From contig JAEWAU010000053.1 in the NCBI GenBank assembly GCA_023391535.1, positions 1 through 57,935 of the forward strand: 57,935 bases of DNA. The letters run 5' to 3'. The position numbers and the translations under genes were made by a program. The notes beneath the pieces are model-generated. The model was not told the origin of the DNA, ran no database searches, and was given only the letters and a program-made list of their open reading frames with translations. Positions 8,595-16,382 of this stretch are shown piece after piece; position 1 is the first letter of the stretch, and each line of letters starts with the position of its first letter. The stretch is from Bacillota bacterium. Its GTDB lineage: Bacteria; Bacillota; Clostridia; Oscillospirales; Ethanoligenentaceae.

Positions 8595-9899
8595 TCAGGC
8601 CAGAGCCTGTTTCATCTGTTCGATCGTCTGGCCGCTGTTTATGAATTCGTCGGTTTTCTGCATCAGGAACGCGTCGATGCGGTCGTGGTAGCGGATGGCG
8701 GTATCCACCGCGGCGTTGGAGCCTTCCTTGTACGCGCCGATGGCGATGAGATCCGCAAAGTTTTCGTAGGTAGCCATCAGGCTGCGCATCTTCCCCGCCA
8801 GCTCCTGATGTTCGGGGGACGCCACCTCGGGCATCAGGCGGCTGATGCTCCGCAGCACGTCGAGCGCCGGGTAATGGTTCTGCATGGCGAGCGCCCGCGT
8901 GAGCACGAAATGCCCGTCCAAAATGCCGCGCACCGTGTCGGCGATCGGCTCGTTCATATCGTCGCCTTCCACGAGCACGGTGTAGATGCCCGTGATGGAA
9001 CCCTTTTCGAAGTTGCCGGAGCGCTCCAGAAGCTGCGGCAAAACGGCGAAGATCGACGGGGTGTAGCCGCGCGAAACGGGAGCCTCGCCGGCCGCCAGCC
9101 CCACCTCGCGCTGGGCCATGGCGAACCGCGTGAGAGAATCCATCATGAGCATCACCGAAAGGCCCTTGTCGCGGAAGTATTCGGCGATGGTGGAGGCCAC
9201 CATCGCGCATTTGAGGCGCGCCATGGCGGGGCGGTCGGAGGTGGCCGTGACGAGCACCGATTTTTTCATGCCGTCCTCGCCGAGATCGCGCTCAATAAAA
9301 TCGCGTACCTCGCGTCCGCGCTCGCCCACCAGGCCGATGACGTTGACGTCGGCGTCGGCGTTGCGGGCGATCATTCCGAGCAGGGTGGATTTGCCCACGC
9401 CGCTCCCGGCGAAGATGCCCACCCTCTGCCCGCGCCCGCAGGTGAGCAGGCCGTCGATGGCCTTCACGCCCAGCAAGATCGGCTCCGTGATGCGCGGACG
9501 CCCCAGAGGGTTCGGGGGCGCGCCGTCGATACGGTAATACGTTTCGGCCTCCACGGGGCCGCCGCCGTCGATGGGAACGCCCAAGCCGTCCAGAATCCGG
9601 CCGCGCAGGCCCATTCCCACGGGAATGGTGAACGGCAGGCCCGTGGATACCACGCGGCTGCCCGGAGCGATACCCTCGAGGTTGCCGTAGGGCATCAGGA
9701 GCATACTCCGGTCGCGGAAGCCCACCACTTCGGCGCGCACAGGTTCCCGGGAAGCGGAGGGATAAATATCGCACACCTCGCCGATACGCACAGGAGGGCC
9801 CAGCGATTCCACCGCAAGCCCCACCACGCGCGTGACGATGCCGGTGCAGGCCGTCAGGTCCGCTTTTTTCAGCACGTCCATCTTTTGCATCAGGCCCAC
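8595..9899 (-). CDS. fliI: Flagellum-specific ATPase FliI
   Basis: A 434-residue F1-type ATPase of the type III export apparatus. Walker A is GIFAGSGVGKST (about residue 165), followed by the family's GLVGERGREVRDF motif, Walker B around VMLMMDSLTRFA and the SRGYTPSIFAVLPQLLERSG segment. The start is the GTG at 9899, eight bases after AGGAGG. Alternatives are a GTG at 9908, which overlaps the ribosome site, and an ATG at 9890, which is too far from it. fliH and fliJ flank it. Confidence 0.95.
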   Translation of the reverse strand: MGLMQKMDVLKKADLTACTGIVTRVVGLAVESLGPPVRIGEVCDIYPSASREPVRAEVVGFRDRSMLLMPYGNLEGIAPGSRVVSTGLPFTIPVGMGLRGRILDGLGVPIDGGGPVEAETYYRIDGAPPNPLGRPRITEPILLGVKAIDGLLTCGRGQRVGIFAGSGVGKSTLLGMIARNADADVNVIGLVGERGREVRDFIERDLGEDGMKKSVLVTATSDRPAMARLKCAMVASTIAEYFRDKGLSVMLMMDSLTRFAMAQREVGLAAGEAPVSRGYTPSIFAVLPQLLERSGNFEKGSITGIYTVLVEGDDMNEPIADTVRGILDGHFVLTRALAMQNHYPALDVLRSISRLMPEVASPEHQELAGKMRSLMATYENFADLIAIGAYKEGSNAAVDTAIRYHDRIDAFLMQKTDEFINSGQTIEQMKQALA

Positions 9900-9944
9900 G
9901 GCCCACACCTCCTTTCTGTTTGTGTAAACGCACGTTCTGCCGTA

Positions 9945-10526
9945 TTACGCGGCGCCGTCCTGCGGATTCAGAATGGCGAGCGCGCGCTTAAACTGCGTTT
10001 CCAGGCTCGCGTCCACCGAGCCCTCGGGCGTTTCCAGAACGCAGCGGCCGTTTCCGCCCTCGGCAACCACCTCGAACCGCTCCAGCCCGTCGAGCAGCCT
10101 GCGGAACCGCTCCGGGTTTTCACGCGCCAGCGCGCCGCCGCGCCCGCCCACGTGGAGCCTCGCCTCCGCGGCACGGCCGAAATGCCTGGCCGCTTTGGCA
10201 AACAACGCAAGGTAAGCCTCGTCGTCGGCGGCAAGCGCAAGCTCCGCCAAGCGCCGCGCGAGTTCCAGAATATTCCGCTCCGGTTCCGGCTCTTCCTGCG
10301 CGTAAAGCTCCTCAAGCCCGCACCCGAGCCGTTCCAGTTCGCGCAGCGCGGGTTGCGCTTCCTCCGCCGCACGACGCCGGCCCTCCGCACGGCCCTGCTC
10401 GAGCCCCGCGGAATAACCCACCTCAAAGCCCTTTTGTTTGGAGCTCTCCGTCAGCTTCCGCACGGCCGCCCTGGTTTCATCCAAAATGCCGCCCGCCGCG
10501 GGGGACTTTTTCTCCGCCTCAAACAT
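9945..10526 (-). CDS. fliH: Flagellar assembly protein FliH (regular-length copy)
   Basis: A 193-residue FliH. Residues 30-60 carry the G-x-x-x-G helix repeats (GFEVGYSAGLEQGRAEG), and the C-terminal domain ends with the characteristic GRCVLETPEGSVDASLETQFKRA-like segment. FliH dimers hold FliI as a stator-like regulator and dock it at the C-ring. Its ATG overlaps the upstream FliH-FliG_C gene by 8 bases and has its own AGGGGA site. The C-terminal signature absent from the upstream protein is present here, so this is probably the functional FliI partner. Confidence 0.85.
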   Translation of the reverse strand: MFEAEKKSPAAGGILDETRAAVRKLTESSKQKGFEVGYSAGLEQGRAEGRRRAAEEAQPALRELERLGCGLEELYAQEEPEPERNILELARRLAELALAADDEAYLALFAKAARHFGRAAEARLHVGGRGGALARENPERFRRLLDGLERFEVVAEGGNGRCVLETPEGSVDASLETQFKRALAILNPQDGAA

Positions 10527-11700
10527 CGCCGCGGTCCCCTTCTTCCTGCACCAGGGAAACGGCCAGGAGACGCAGCTCTTCCTGCGCCGCCGCCCCGCCG
10601 GCGTCGTCGGGCCTCAGAAAACGCATCCCGTCGCTCAGCGCGGCCCTGCGGCTGCGCGGGCAGGCGGAGAGAAAAGCTTCCCGCACGTCCTCGGGCGCGC
10701 CGCACAGCGCGGCGGCAAGCGTCTGCGGCTGCGCACGGCGGAAAAAGGCGCGCAGGCGCGCGGCGGGCAGGAGGGGAATATCCGAAAAGCGCAGGGTTCC
10801 CGGCGTTTTTGCCGGCCGCACCTCCGGCCGCAGATAGGCCATGCGCTCGCCGCTGAAAAAGGCCTCTTCAGGCCCGTTTTCCGGCTCCGCTTTTTCGGGT
10901 TCGCGCAGCGCCGGGGCCGCTTCCGTTTCGTTCTCCGCAGGAACCTCTTCCGAAACCTTTTCCGGTTCCTCAGCCAATGGGCTTTCTTCTTGCTCCGCTA
11001 CGGAAATGGATTCCGGTTCCGTCTCTGCGGCAGCGTCCGCCGGCTCCGCCGCAAGCGGGCTTTCTTCTTGCTCCGCTACGGAAATGGATTCCGGCTCCGT
11101 CTCTGCGGCAGCGTCTGCGGGCTCCGCCGCATCCTCCACGCGCAGCGCGACGGAGCCGCCGTCGGCCGCCAGGCCCGCGAGCAGCTCCGGACGCATAGTT
11201 TGAAACGTATATTCCCGCCCGTCCACGCAAAACGCGGCGCGGCGCGGCGCGCTTGGCAGGAAGGCATCCAGCTCCGTGCGGAATTCCGGGGCGTCTTTAT
11301 CCAGCGTCTTTCCCAGAATCAGCCCGGCCAGGGAAAACGCGGTCTCGATCCATGCGTCCCTGCTGCGCGCGCGGCGAAGCGCGAAATCGGCGTCCAGCGC
11401 GGCGGCGTGCGCGGCAAGAGCCTCCGCCGCGCGGCAGATCTGCCCCTTGGCGAGGGCACGGCCGGCCCGGAGCCCTTCCTCCTGCCCTTCGGCAAAGCCG
11501 AGGTCAAGGCCCTTTTTCTGCTCTTCCACAAAGCAGCGCAGCGCCTGGATTCTTCCGTTCTCGGAGAACTCCTCCGCCTGGCGGACGGTATCCGCCACCC
11601 CGTCGTCCGGGGCGGCCTCCGCCGGCTGGATGCTCAGAACCTGCGGCACGTCGGAGTAAGCGACGCGGCAGCCCTTGATGACGTTAGACAAGGACCTCAT
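10519..11700 (-). CDS. FliH-like protein fused to a FliG C-terminal-like domain
   Basis: A 393-residue protein between fliG and fliH. Residues 1-185 look like FliH: a LSNVIKG N-terminus, a G-x-x-x-G helix (GFAEGQEEGLRAGRA) and a reduced C-terminal fold (AFSLAGLILGKTLDKDAPEF). Residues 189-240 are two copies of a 26-residue acidic repeat, then more Glu/Pro-rich linker. Residues 304-393 align along their whole length with FliG_C: LRFSDIPLL corresponds to FVFEDVIYL of the local FliG, LAAALCGA to LVVALKGA, and AQEELRLLAVSLVQEE to AQQKIVQTIRRLEE. The acidic torque residues (V-[DN]-T-x-D in FliG) are replaced by A-Q-P-Q-T. The function is unknown; a C-ring adaptor for the export ATPase is one possibility. 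The start at 11700 overlaps fliG by 17 bases and has only a weak ribosome site. Confidence 0.75.
   Translation of the reverse strand: MRSLSNVIKGCRVAYSDVPQVLSIQPAEAAPDDGVADTVRQAEEFSENGRIQALRCFVEEQKKGLDLGFAEGQEEGLRAGRALAKGQICRAAEALAAHAAALDADFALRRARSRDAWIETAFSLAGLILGKTLDKDAPEFRTELDAFLPSAPRRAAFCVDGREYTFQTMRPELLAGLAADGGSVALRVEDAAEPADAAAETEPESISVAEQEESPLAAEPADAAAETEPESISVAEQEESPLAEEPEKVSEEVPAENETEAAPALREPEKAEPENGPEEAFFSGERMAYLRPEVRPAKTPGTLRFSDIPLLPAARLRAFFRRAQPQTLAAALCGAPEDVREAFLSACPRSRRAALSDGMRFLRPDDAGGAAAQEELRLLAVSLVQEEGDRGDV
10979..11134 (-). repeat. Tandem 78-bp repeat (two copies) inside the FliH-FliG_C gene
   Basis: Two head-to-tail units, 10979-11056 and 11057-11134, differ at about five bases. 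Being 26 codons long, the duplication keeps frame and encodes two near-identical acidic segments rich in Glu, Ala and Ser, lengthening the linker between the FliH-like and FliG_C-like parts. It looks like a recent slippage or recombination event, so copy number may vary between strains. Confidence 0.93.
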
Positions 11701-12697
11701 CCTTTCCGCCGCGGTTGATGACGATCTCGTTGGCCTCCTCAAGCCGCCGGATCGTCTGCACGATCTTCTGCTGCGCTTCCTCCACCTCGCTCAGGCGGAT
11801 CGGCCCGAGGAACTCGATTTCTTCCTTGATGGTATCCTGCATGCGCTTGGTCATGTTGCCCATGATGAGATCCGTAACTTCCTTGTTGGCGCCTTTGAGC
11901 GCCACCACCAGATCCTTGGTGTTGACGTCGCGCAGGAAGCGCTGGATGCCGCGCGAATCGAGGTAGATGACGTCCTCGAACACAAAGAGCCTGCGTTTGA
12001 TCTCCTCCTCGAGGTCCGGGTTGGTGCGGGAAAGGCCGTCGAGGATGTATTTCTCGGTGGAACGGTCCACGCGGTTGAGGATTTCCGCGATGGATTTGAC
12101 GCCGCCGATCTCCGTCAGGTTGCTCGTCACCACCGAGGAAAGCTTCTTTTCCAGAACGTTTTCCACTTCCTTGACGATTTCGGGCGACGTGCGGTCCATG
12201 GTGGCGATGCGCTGCGCCACGTCGATCTGCTTTTCACGCGGCAGCTCCGAAAGGATGGCCGCGGCCTGTTCCGACGTGGTGTACAGCAGAATGAGCGCAA
12301 TGGTCTGCGGATGCTCGTACTGGATGAACGTGAGCAGATGCTTGGGATCGGCCTTTTTGAGAAATTCAAAGGAATGCGCGTGCAGCGTTTCGGTGATGCG
12401 CCCGATAAGCTGCATCGCTTTTTTGGCGCCGAAGGCCTTATCGAGCACCTCGCGGGCGTAATCGATGCCGCCCTCCGAAATGTAGTTCTGCGCAAGGCAC
12501 AGCTCGTAGAACTCGTTGAGCACAGCCTCGATTTTCTCCGCGTCCACCCGCTGGATGGAGGCGACCTCCACCGTGAGCTGTTCCACCTCGTCGTCCTTCA
12601 GGTAATGGTAAAGCTTTGCCGCTTTTTCCGGCCCGAGCGAAATAATCACGAGCGCGGCTTTCGTTTTGTTGGTAAACTTCTGTTCCGTCTGCGGCAA
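11684..12697 (-). CDS. fliG: Flagellar motor switch protein FliG
   Basis: A 337-residue FliG with all three domains: the N-domain that binds FliF (KTKAALVIISLGPEKAA), the middle domain with the EHPQTIALIL motif, and the C-domain with the torque helix (DVNTKDLVVALKGA) and closing EEAQQKIVQTIRRLEE. It starts with TTG at 12697, seven bases after GGGGAG; no ATG with a ribosome site is near. It follows fliF by 53 bases. This intact FliG shows that the FliG_C-like domain in the next gene is an extra copy. Confidence 0.95.
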   Translation of the reverse strand: MPQTEQKFTNKTKAALVIISLGPEKAAKLYHYLKDDEVEQLTVEVASIQRVDAEKIEAVLNEFYELCLAQNYISEGGIDYAREVLDKAFGAKKAMQLIGRITETLHAHSFEFLKKADPKHLLTFIQYEHPQTIALILLYTTSEQAAAILSELPREKQIDVAQRIATMDRTSPEIVKEVENVLEKKLSSVVTSNLTEIGGVKSIAEILNRVDRSTEKYILDGLSRTNPDLEEEIKRRLFVFEDVIYLDSRGIQRFLRDVNTKDLVVALKGANKEVTDLIMGNMTKRMQDTIKEEIEFLGPIRLSEVEEAQQKIVQTIRRLEEANEIVINRGGKDEVLV

Positions 12698-12750
12698 TTT
12701 TCTCCCCCCAAAAAACGGTTTTTCGTTATTCCGAACGCACAGGAGCTGAA

Positions 12751-14373
12751 TCAGTCTTTCAGCCAGTTTTTCAGAATCTGAGCTACCAGCTCGGGCTTCT
12801 TATCGGCAAATTCCTCAATCTGAGATTTGACGCTGTCCTTCGCGGCCTCGGCGATCGTTTCCTCAATGCTTTTAACCGCAGGTCTCGGAGGAAATGCTTT
12901 CCCCGGTATGCCGGGCGGAAGCGGCTTTCCGGGCTGTCCGGCCTGCTTCTGCGCCTCCGTGGCCTGCATGGCGGCCAACAGTTCGGCCTGCTGCGCCGCG
13001 GCCGCCTTTTTGCGCCGCCGCCGCAGAAGGGTGAGCACAAGCGCCAGCAAAGCGGCCAGAACCACCAGCGCGCCGATTGCCGCATAGAGGAAGATCGCGT
13101 TCCCCTTGGGCAGCGGGAACAGGCCGGCGGTCGCGGCTCCCGACGATGCGGGTGCCGACGATGCCGATGAAAAACCCATCTGGCTCACGCTGATATTGTT
13201 TGCGTCCGTGCCGAGGGCGTTCGCCAGCGTCTGCCGCAGGGTGGCGGTGTTGGCCGAAGCGGCCGCCGAGTTGCCGGAGTTGAGGATAACCGCCACCGAG
13301 AGCTTCTGCAGCCGTCCGCCCTGCTGCTCGATCTGCTGCTGGACGCTGCCCACGGCGTAGGTCGTCTGCGAATTGGAATCCGCGCTCGTAACGGTGCCGC
13401 TGCCGGAGGAGGCGGCCGGGTAGGTGACCTGCCCGCCGTTGGTGCCCACCGTGCCGCCGGAGGCGGTTCCGCCGTTTACCGTAACGGAGCTGCTCTGGGT
13501 AACGCTGCTGGGCGTGCCCTTGGAGGAATAGCTTGTGGTTACGGTGCTCTGCTTGCTGAAATCGAGGTTCGCCGTAACGGCCACGTCCACGTTGCCCTTG
13601 CCGTAAATCTGGTTGAGCAGCGAAAGCGCCTTGGCCTTTACGGTGTTCTCGTACTGCGTCTGGAGCTGGAACTGGCTCGCTGTGTCGGAATCCCCGCCGC
13701 CGGAGCCCGAAAGCAGCGAACCGTTTTCATCCGTCACCGCCACGTTGCTCGCCAAAAGCCCCGGGACGCCGTGCGCCACCATCTGGATGATGGCGTTCAC
13801 CTGCCCCTGGGTGAGCTCGTAGCCGGGCTGCATCGTCACCACCACGCTGGCCGTGGTGGGCTGGCTGTCGCTTTCCAGCACATACGTGTCGCTGTTCCCT
13901 TGGGCGACGGTGACGATGGCCTGCCGCACGCCCGTAATGGTGCAGATGGAATCCTGCAGGCGGTTCTGATCCTGCTGAATGTTTTTGATGTTGCGGTCCT
14001 GGTCGGTTTCCGCCCAGGTATTTCCGCTGGAGCTGTACACGTCGTAGGGAAGGTTTCCCTGCGGCAGGCCGCTTTCGGCAAGCTCCATGCGCAGCGCGTC
14101 GGCCGTGCCCTTTTTCACATAGATCGCGTCCCCGCTCACCTTCACGGCAACGCCCTTGCCCTGCACGGCCTTATAGACCTGCGCGGCCTCGGTGCTGGTG
14201 AGCCCTCCGCTGTAAAGGAGCTCGTAATGGGTGGCTGTGGAAAGACTCGTAATCAGAGCCACCGTCACAAGGAGAGCAACGAGGCCCGCCAAAAGCCCGA
14301 ACTGCTTAGGTTTGCTCAGGCCCTTCCAAAAACCCGCCGCTTTCCCGGCAAGCTTTTTCAGTCGTTCATCCAT
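12751..14373 (-). CDS. fliF: Flagellar MS-ring protein FliF
   Basis: A 540-residue protein with an N-terminal membrane helix (about 23-45), the ring-building YscJ/FliF domains (YELLYSGGLTSTEAAQVY, then LPYDVYSSSGNTWAETD), a Gly/Ser/Thr-rich periplasmic-side segment, a second membrane helix (about 425-450) followed by a basic RRRRKK stop, and a C-terminal cytoplasmic tail (EIAD...WLKD-like) that binds FliG. It is the base on which export gate and C-ring assemble. Position between fliE and fliG is canonical. Confidence 0.96.
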   Translation of the reverse strand: MDERLKKLAGKAAGFWKGLSKPKQFGLLAGLVALLVTVALITSLSTATHYELLYSGGLTSTEAAQVYKAVQGKGVAVKVSGDAIYVKKGTADALRMELAESGLPQGNLPYDVYSSSGNTWAETDQDRNIKNIQQDQNRLQDSICTITGVRQAIVTVAQGNSDTYVLESDSQPTTASVVVTMQPGYELTQGQVNAIIQMVAHGVPGLLASNVAVTDENGSLLSGSGGGDSDTASQFQLQTQYENTVKAKALSLLNQIYGKGNVDVAVTANLDFSKQSTVTTSYSSKGTPSSVTQSSSVTVNGGTASGGTVGTNGGQVTYPAASSGSGTVTSADSNSQTTYAVGSVQQQIEQQGGRLQKLSVAVILNSGNSAAASANTATLRQTLANALGTDANNISVSQMGFSSASSAPASSGAATAGLFPLPKGNAIFLYAAIGALVVLAALLALVLTLLRRRRKKAAAAQQAELLAAMQATEAQKQAGQPGKPLPPGIPGKAFPPRPAVKSIEETIAEAAKDSVKSQIEEFADKKPELVAQILKNWLKD

Positions 14374-14478
14374 ATTTTAAGCGTTGACTCCTTTACCTGC
14401 TGCAATTCCAAACAACCCGCAAACTGCGTGCGGGCGCCGGGCCCTCCGCGGGCCGAACCGGAAGCGGGCGGCGCCGCG

Positions 14479-14787
14479 TCATACGGACATCTTGATGATG
14501 TCGTTATATGCGTCGAGCGCCGCCGTGCGAACATTGGAGACAAGCGTGATGGCGATATTGGCCTTCGTGCTGTCCACCAACAGCTGCTCGGGGTTATCGA
14601 GTTCGCCTTCCGAGGCCTTCAGAATATCCGCGTTGAGGCTCGAATCGGTCGAGTTGACCTGGCCCACCAGATTGTCGAAAATATCCTGGAACATCGCCGT
14701 CCCGTTCTGGCCGTTTCCGCTCTGCGGCGCGAGAAGCGAAGGGATGTTCGTGTTCTGCGCAAGGGATGCGATCGAGGAAATATCCAT
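14479..14787 (-). CDS. fliE: Flagellar hook-basal body adaptor FliE
   Basis: A 102-residue FliE: the MFQDIFDNLVGQVNSTD and EGELDNPEQLLVDSTKANIAITLVSNVRTAALDAYNDIIKM pattern is diagnostic in its C-terminal half. FliE links the MS ring to the rod and is among the first exported proteins. It lies between flgC and fliF with 91 and 105 bases of spacing, as in other Clostridia. Confidence 0.95.
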   Translation of the reverse strand: MDISSIASLAQNTNIPSLLAPQSGNGQNGTAMFQDIFDNLVGQVNSTDSSLNADILKASEGELDNPEQLLVDSTKANIAITLVSNVRTAALDAYNDIIKMSV

Positions 14788-14878
14788 CGTGTTTCTATTC
14801 CTTTCCGATCCGAATCGCCCGGTTTCGCCCGTTTTCGACCGTGCACCGCCATAACGGACGCGCCGCCCCGTGGACGGC

Positions 14879-15307
14879 TTACTTGCCGATCTGCAGGGCG
14901 GTGCTGGCGATGGTTTTGAGTGCGTTGAAGGCGGTGACGTCCGCCGAATAAGACTTGGACGCCTCCATCAGATCCGTCATCTCGGTGACGGTATCCACGT
15001 TCGGCAGCTGCACATACCCCTGCGCGTTGGCGGCTGCGCTCGTCGGGTCGTATTCCAGCTTAAACGGCGTGGGGTCTTCGCCGATCTGCGTCACCTGCAC
15101 GCCGCCGGGCTGGTTCTGCTCCTCGTCGAGGTAGCCGTCGAACGTGGACTGCGTGCGCTCTGCAAACGTCACCGTTTTTCGGCGGTATGTATCGCCGGCC
15201 GCTGCGCCGGTCGTATCCACGTTCGCGAGGTTCTGCGAAACGATATCCATGCGCAGGCGTTCGGCCGCGAGGCCGGAGCCCGGGATGTTCAGCGCGTTGA
15301 GGAACAT
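14879..15307 (-). CDS. flgC: Proximal rod protein FlgC
   Basis: A 142-residue rod protein. The N-terminus has the rod/hook motif (LAAERLRMDIVSQNLANVDTT) and the C-terminus the helix ending SYSADVTAFNALKTIASTALQIGK, both characteristic of FlgC. It starts at ATG 15307, four bases downstream of the flgB stop, so the two genes are tightly coupled. Confidence 0.95.
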   Translation of the reverse strand: MFLNALNIPGSGLAAERLRMDIVSQNLANVDTTGAAAGDTYRRKTVTFAERTQSTFDGYLDEEQNQPGGVQVTQIGEDPTPFKLEYDPTSAAANAQGYVQLPNVDTVTEMTDLMEASKSYSADVTAFNALKTIASTALQIGK

Positions 15308-15310
15308 GGA

Positions 15311-15679
15311 TTATTTGCCCCCCTTCGCCGCCGTCATCAGGAGGCCGAGGTTGTCCGAAACGCCGCGTTCCAGGTAGCTGTACTGGAGCTGGTTGCGCGC
15401 AAGCTCCACCATCTGCTGCTCCATATCCACGCCGTTGGAATCGGCTCCATAAATGCCGGAAACCTGCTGCACCACGGGATTGACGGAGCTCAGCTCCGTG
15501 GCTGTGAGCGTATTGTCGGAAAGTGCGCTTTGCAGCTGCGATTCAAAGTCCACCGTTTCCTGGGTATAGCCTGGGGTATCGCTGTTGGCGATATTGTTGG
15601 AGATGACGTTCGCGCGCTCCCACATCGCCTGCAGCGCTTTGGTTCCCGCATCGGTGGCAATCGTATCGATGGCCCCCAT
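15311..15679 (-). CDS. flgB: Proximal rod protein FlgB
   Basis: A 122-residue protein with the N-terminal rod motif (MWERANVISNNIANSDTPGYT) and C-terminal helix (MVELARNQLQYSYLERGVSDNLGLL). It is the first gene of the fla/che operon. The ATG at 15679 with AGAGGTG upstream is chosen; the longer frame to 15730 lacks a ribosome site and any family match. The sigma-A-like promoter sits about 120 bases upstream. Confidence 0.93.
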   Translation of the reverse strand: MGAIDTIATDAGTKALQAMWERANVISNNIANSDTPGYTQETVDFESQLQSALSDNTLTATELSSVNPVVQQVSGIYGADSNGVDMEQQMVELARNQLQYSYLERGVSDNLGLLMTAAKGGK

Positions 15680-15796
15680 AGTCGCGCACCTCTTTTCAAA
15701 ACAGTCGTTTCTTTTTTGTGCAGCATGCACAACCGATGAAAAGTTTATACCTCTAACACCAAAAGCAAAAAAAAAGTTACAAAGATTAACGCATCA

Positions 15797-15825
15797 ATTA
15801 TAACGTAATGAATAACGCACCGCAA
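15797..15825 (-). promoter_or_regulatory. Sigma-A-type promoter of the fla/che operon
   Basis: On the minus strand, TTGCGG (15820-15825) and TATAAT (15797-15802) are separated by 17 bases. Transcription would start near 15790, about 110 bases before flgB. A weaker second option upstream pairs TTGTGA with TATGAT at 16 bases. The remainder of the 15680-16045 gap holds no gene; it is AT-rich near flgB and contains the inverted repeat at 15843-15861. Confidence 0.75.
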
Positions 15826-15842
15826 TCCATTTTGGGAATAAA

Positions 15843-15861
15843 TTTCCGCTTTTTGCGGAAA
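15843..15861. repeat. Inverted repeat just upstream of the fla/che promoter
   Basis: TTTCCGC and GCGGAAA form a perfect 7-bp dyad around a TTTTT spacer, 18 bases upstream of the proposed -35 box. It may be an operator for a flagellar master regulator, or the hairpin of an upstream transcript. It is outside any gene. Confidence 0.5.
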
Positions 15862-16045
15862 TATTATCATACATTTCTTGTCTAGAATCACAAATCCGTG
15901 TCTAAATTGTAAAATTCATCGCCATTTTCCCGTTTTTCCAACCATTGCCGCCGGTTTCGGCGGGCGGCAGAGCCGCACGGATTCGGAACAGCTGCGCGGC
16001 CCTGCGGCCATTTTCCTCCTTTGCGGAGCCCGCTTTCCCGCTTCC

Positions 16046-16075
16046 TTGACAACGCGCGCAGGGCCGTTATATAAT
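16046..16075 (+). promoter_or_regulatory. Consensus sigma-A promoter of the tRNA-Pro gene
   Basis: TTGACA (16046-16051) and TATAAT (16070-16075) are both perfect boxes with an 18-base spacer. The predicted start is only about 8 bases before the mature tRNA 5' end, typical of a stable-RNA promoter. Confidence 0.85.
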
Positions 16076-16090
16076 GAAGCAGTTTGATTC

Positions 16091-16167
16091 CGAGGCGTAG
16101 CTCAGTTTGGTAGAGTGCCTGGTTTGGGACCAGGATGCCGCAGGTTCGAGTCCTGTCGCCTCGACCA
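16091..16167 (+). tRNA. tRNA-Pro (anticodon TGG)
   Basis: A 77-nt cloverleaf. The acceptor stem pairs CGAGGCG with CGCCTCG; the D arm has AGCTCAGTTTGGTAGAG; the anticodon stem CCTGG/CCAGG encloses loop TTTGGGA with anticodon TGG; the T arm contains GGTTCGAGTCC. The discriminator A and CCA end are encoded. It stands alone between its own promoter and a terminator. Confidence 0.97.
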
Positions 16168-16172
16168 CCAGG

Positions 16173-16218
16173 AAAAGCACCGATAAACGGCGTAACTGTG
16201 CCGTTTGTCGGTGCTTTT
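16173..16218 (+). terminator. Intrinsic terminator after tRNA-Pro
   Basis: AAAAGCACCGA-T-AAACGGC pairs with GCCGTTT-G-TCGGTGCTTTT across an 8-base loop, giving an 18-bp stem with one mismatch that ends in TTTT. It lies six bases after the tRNA. The next stretch to 16382 contains only a GC hairpin at 16327-16344, possibly the end signal of the converging symporter gene. Confidence 0.88.
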
Positions 16219-16382
16219 GCTATGCGATTCGGCGCCGTTCACCCTTCGATTTGCCCTTTACAGGCTTTAAGTACGCACGCAGCGGGGTTTGCTTTCACCG
16301 GAATACGCAAAGCATGCAGTCAGAACCCCCCGGCAAGCCGGGGGTGCATAAGCGGATGTTGCAAAACAGAAGTTTGCCATGC

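Noticed and set aside
8097..10856. A 919-residue plus-strand frame opposite fliJ, fliI and fliH.
   Set aside because: Antisense shadow; the minus-strand flagellar genes have ribosome sites and conserved motifs.
10519..11742. Reading the FliH-FliG_C gene as a frameshifted or split fliH.
   Set aside because: Its N-terminal half already has FliH features, the next gene is a complete FliH with its own ribosome site, and the C-terminal domain resembles FliG and not FliH.
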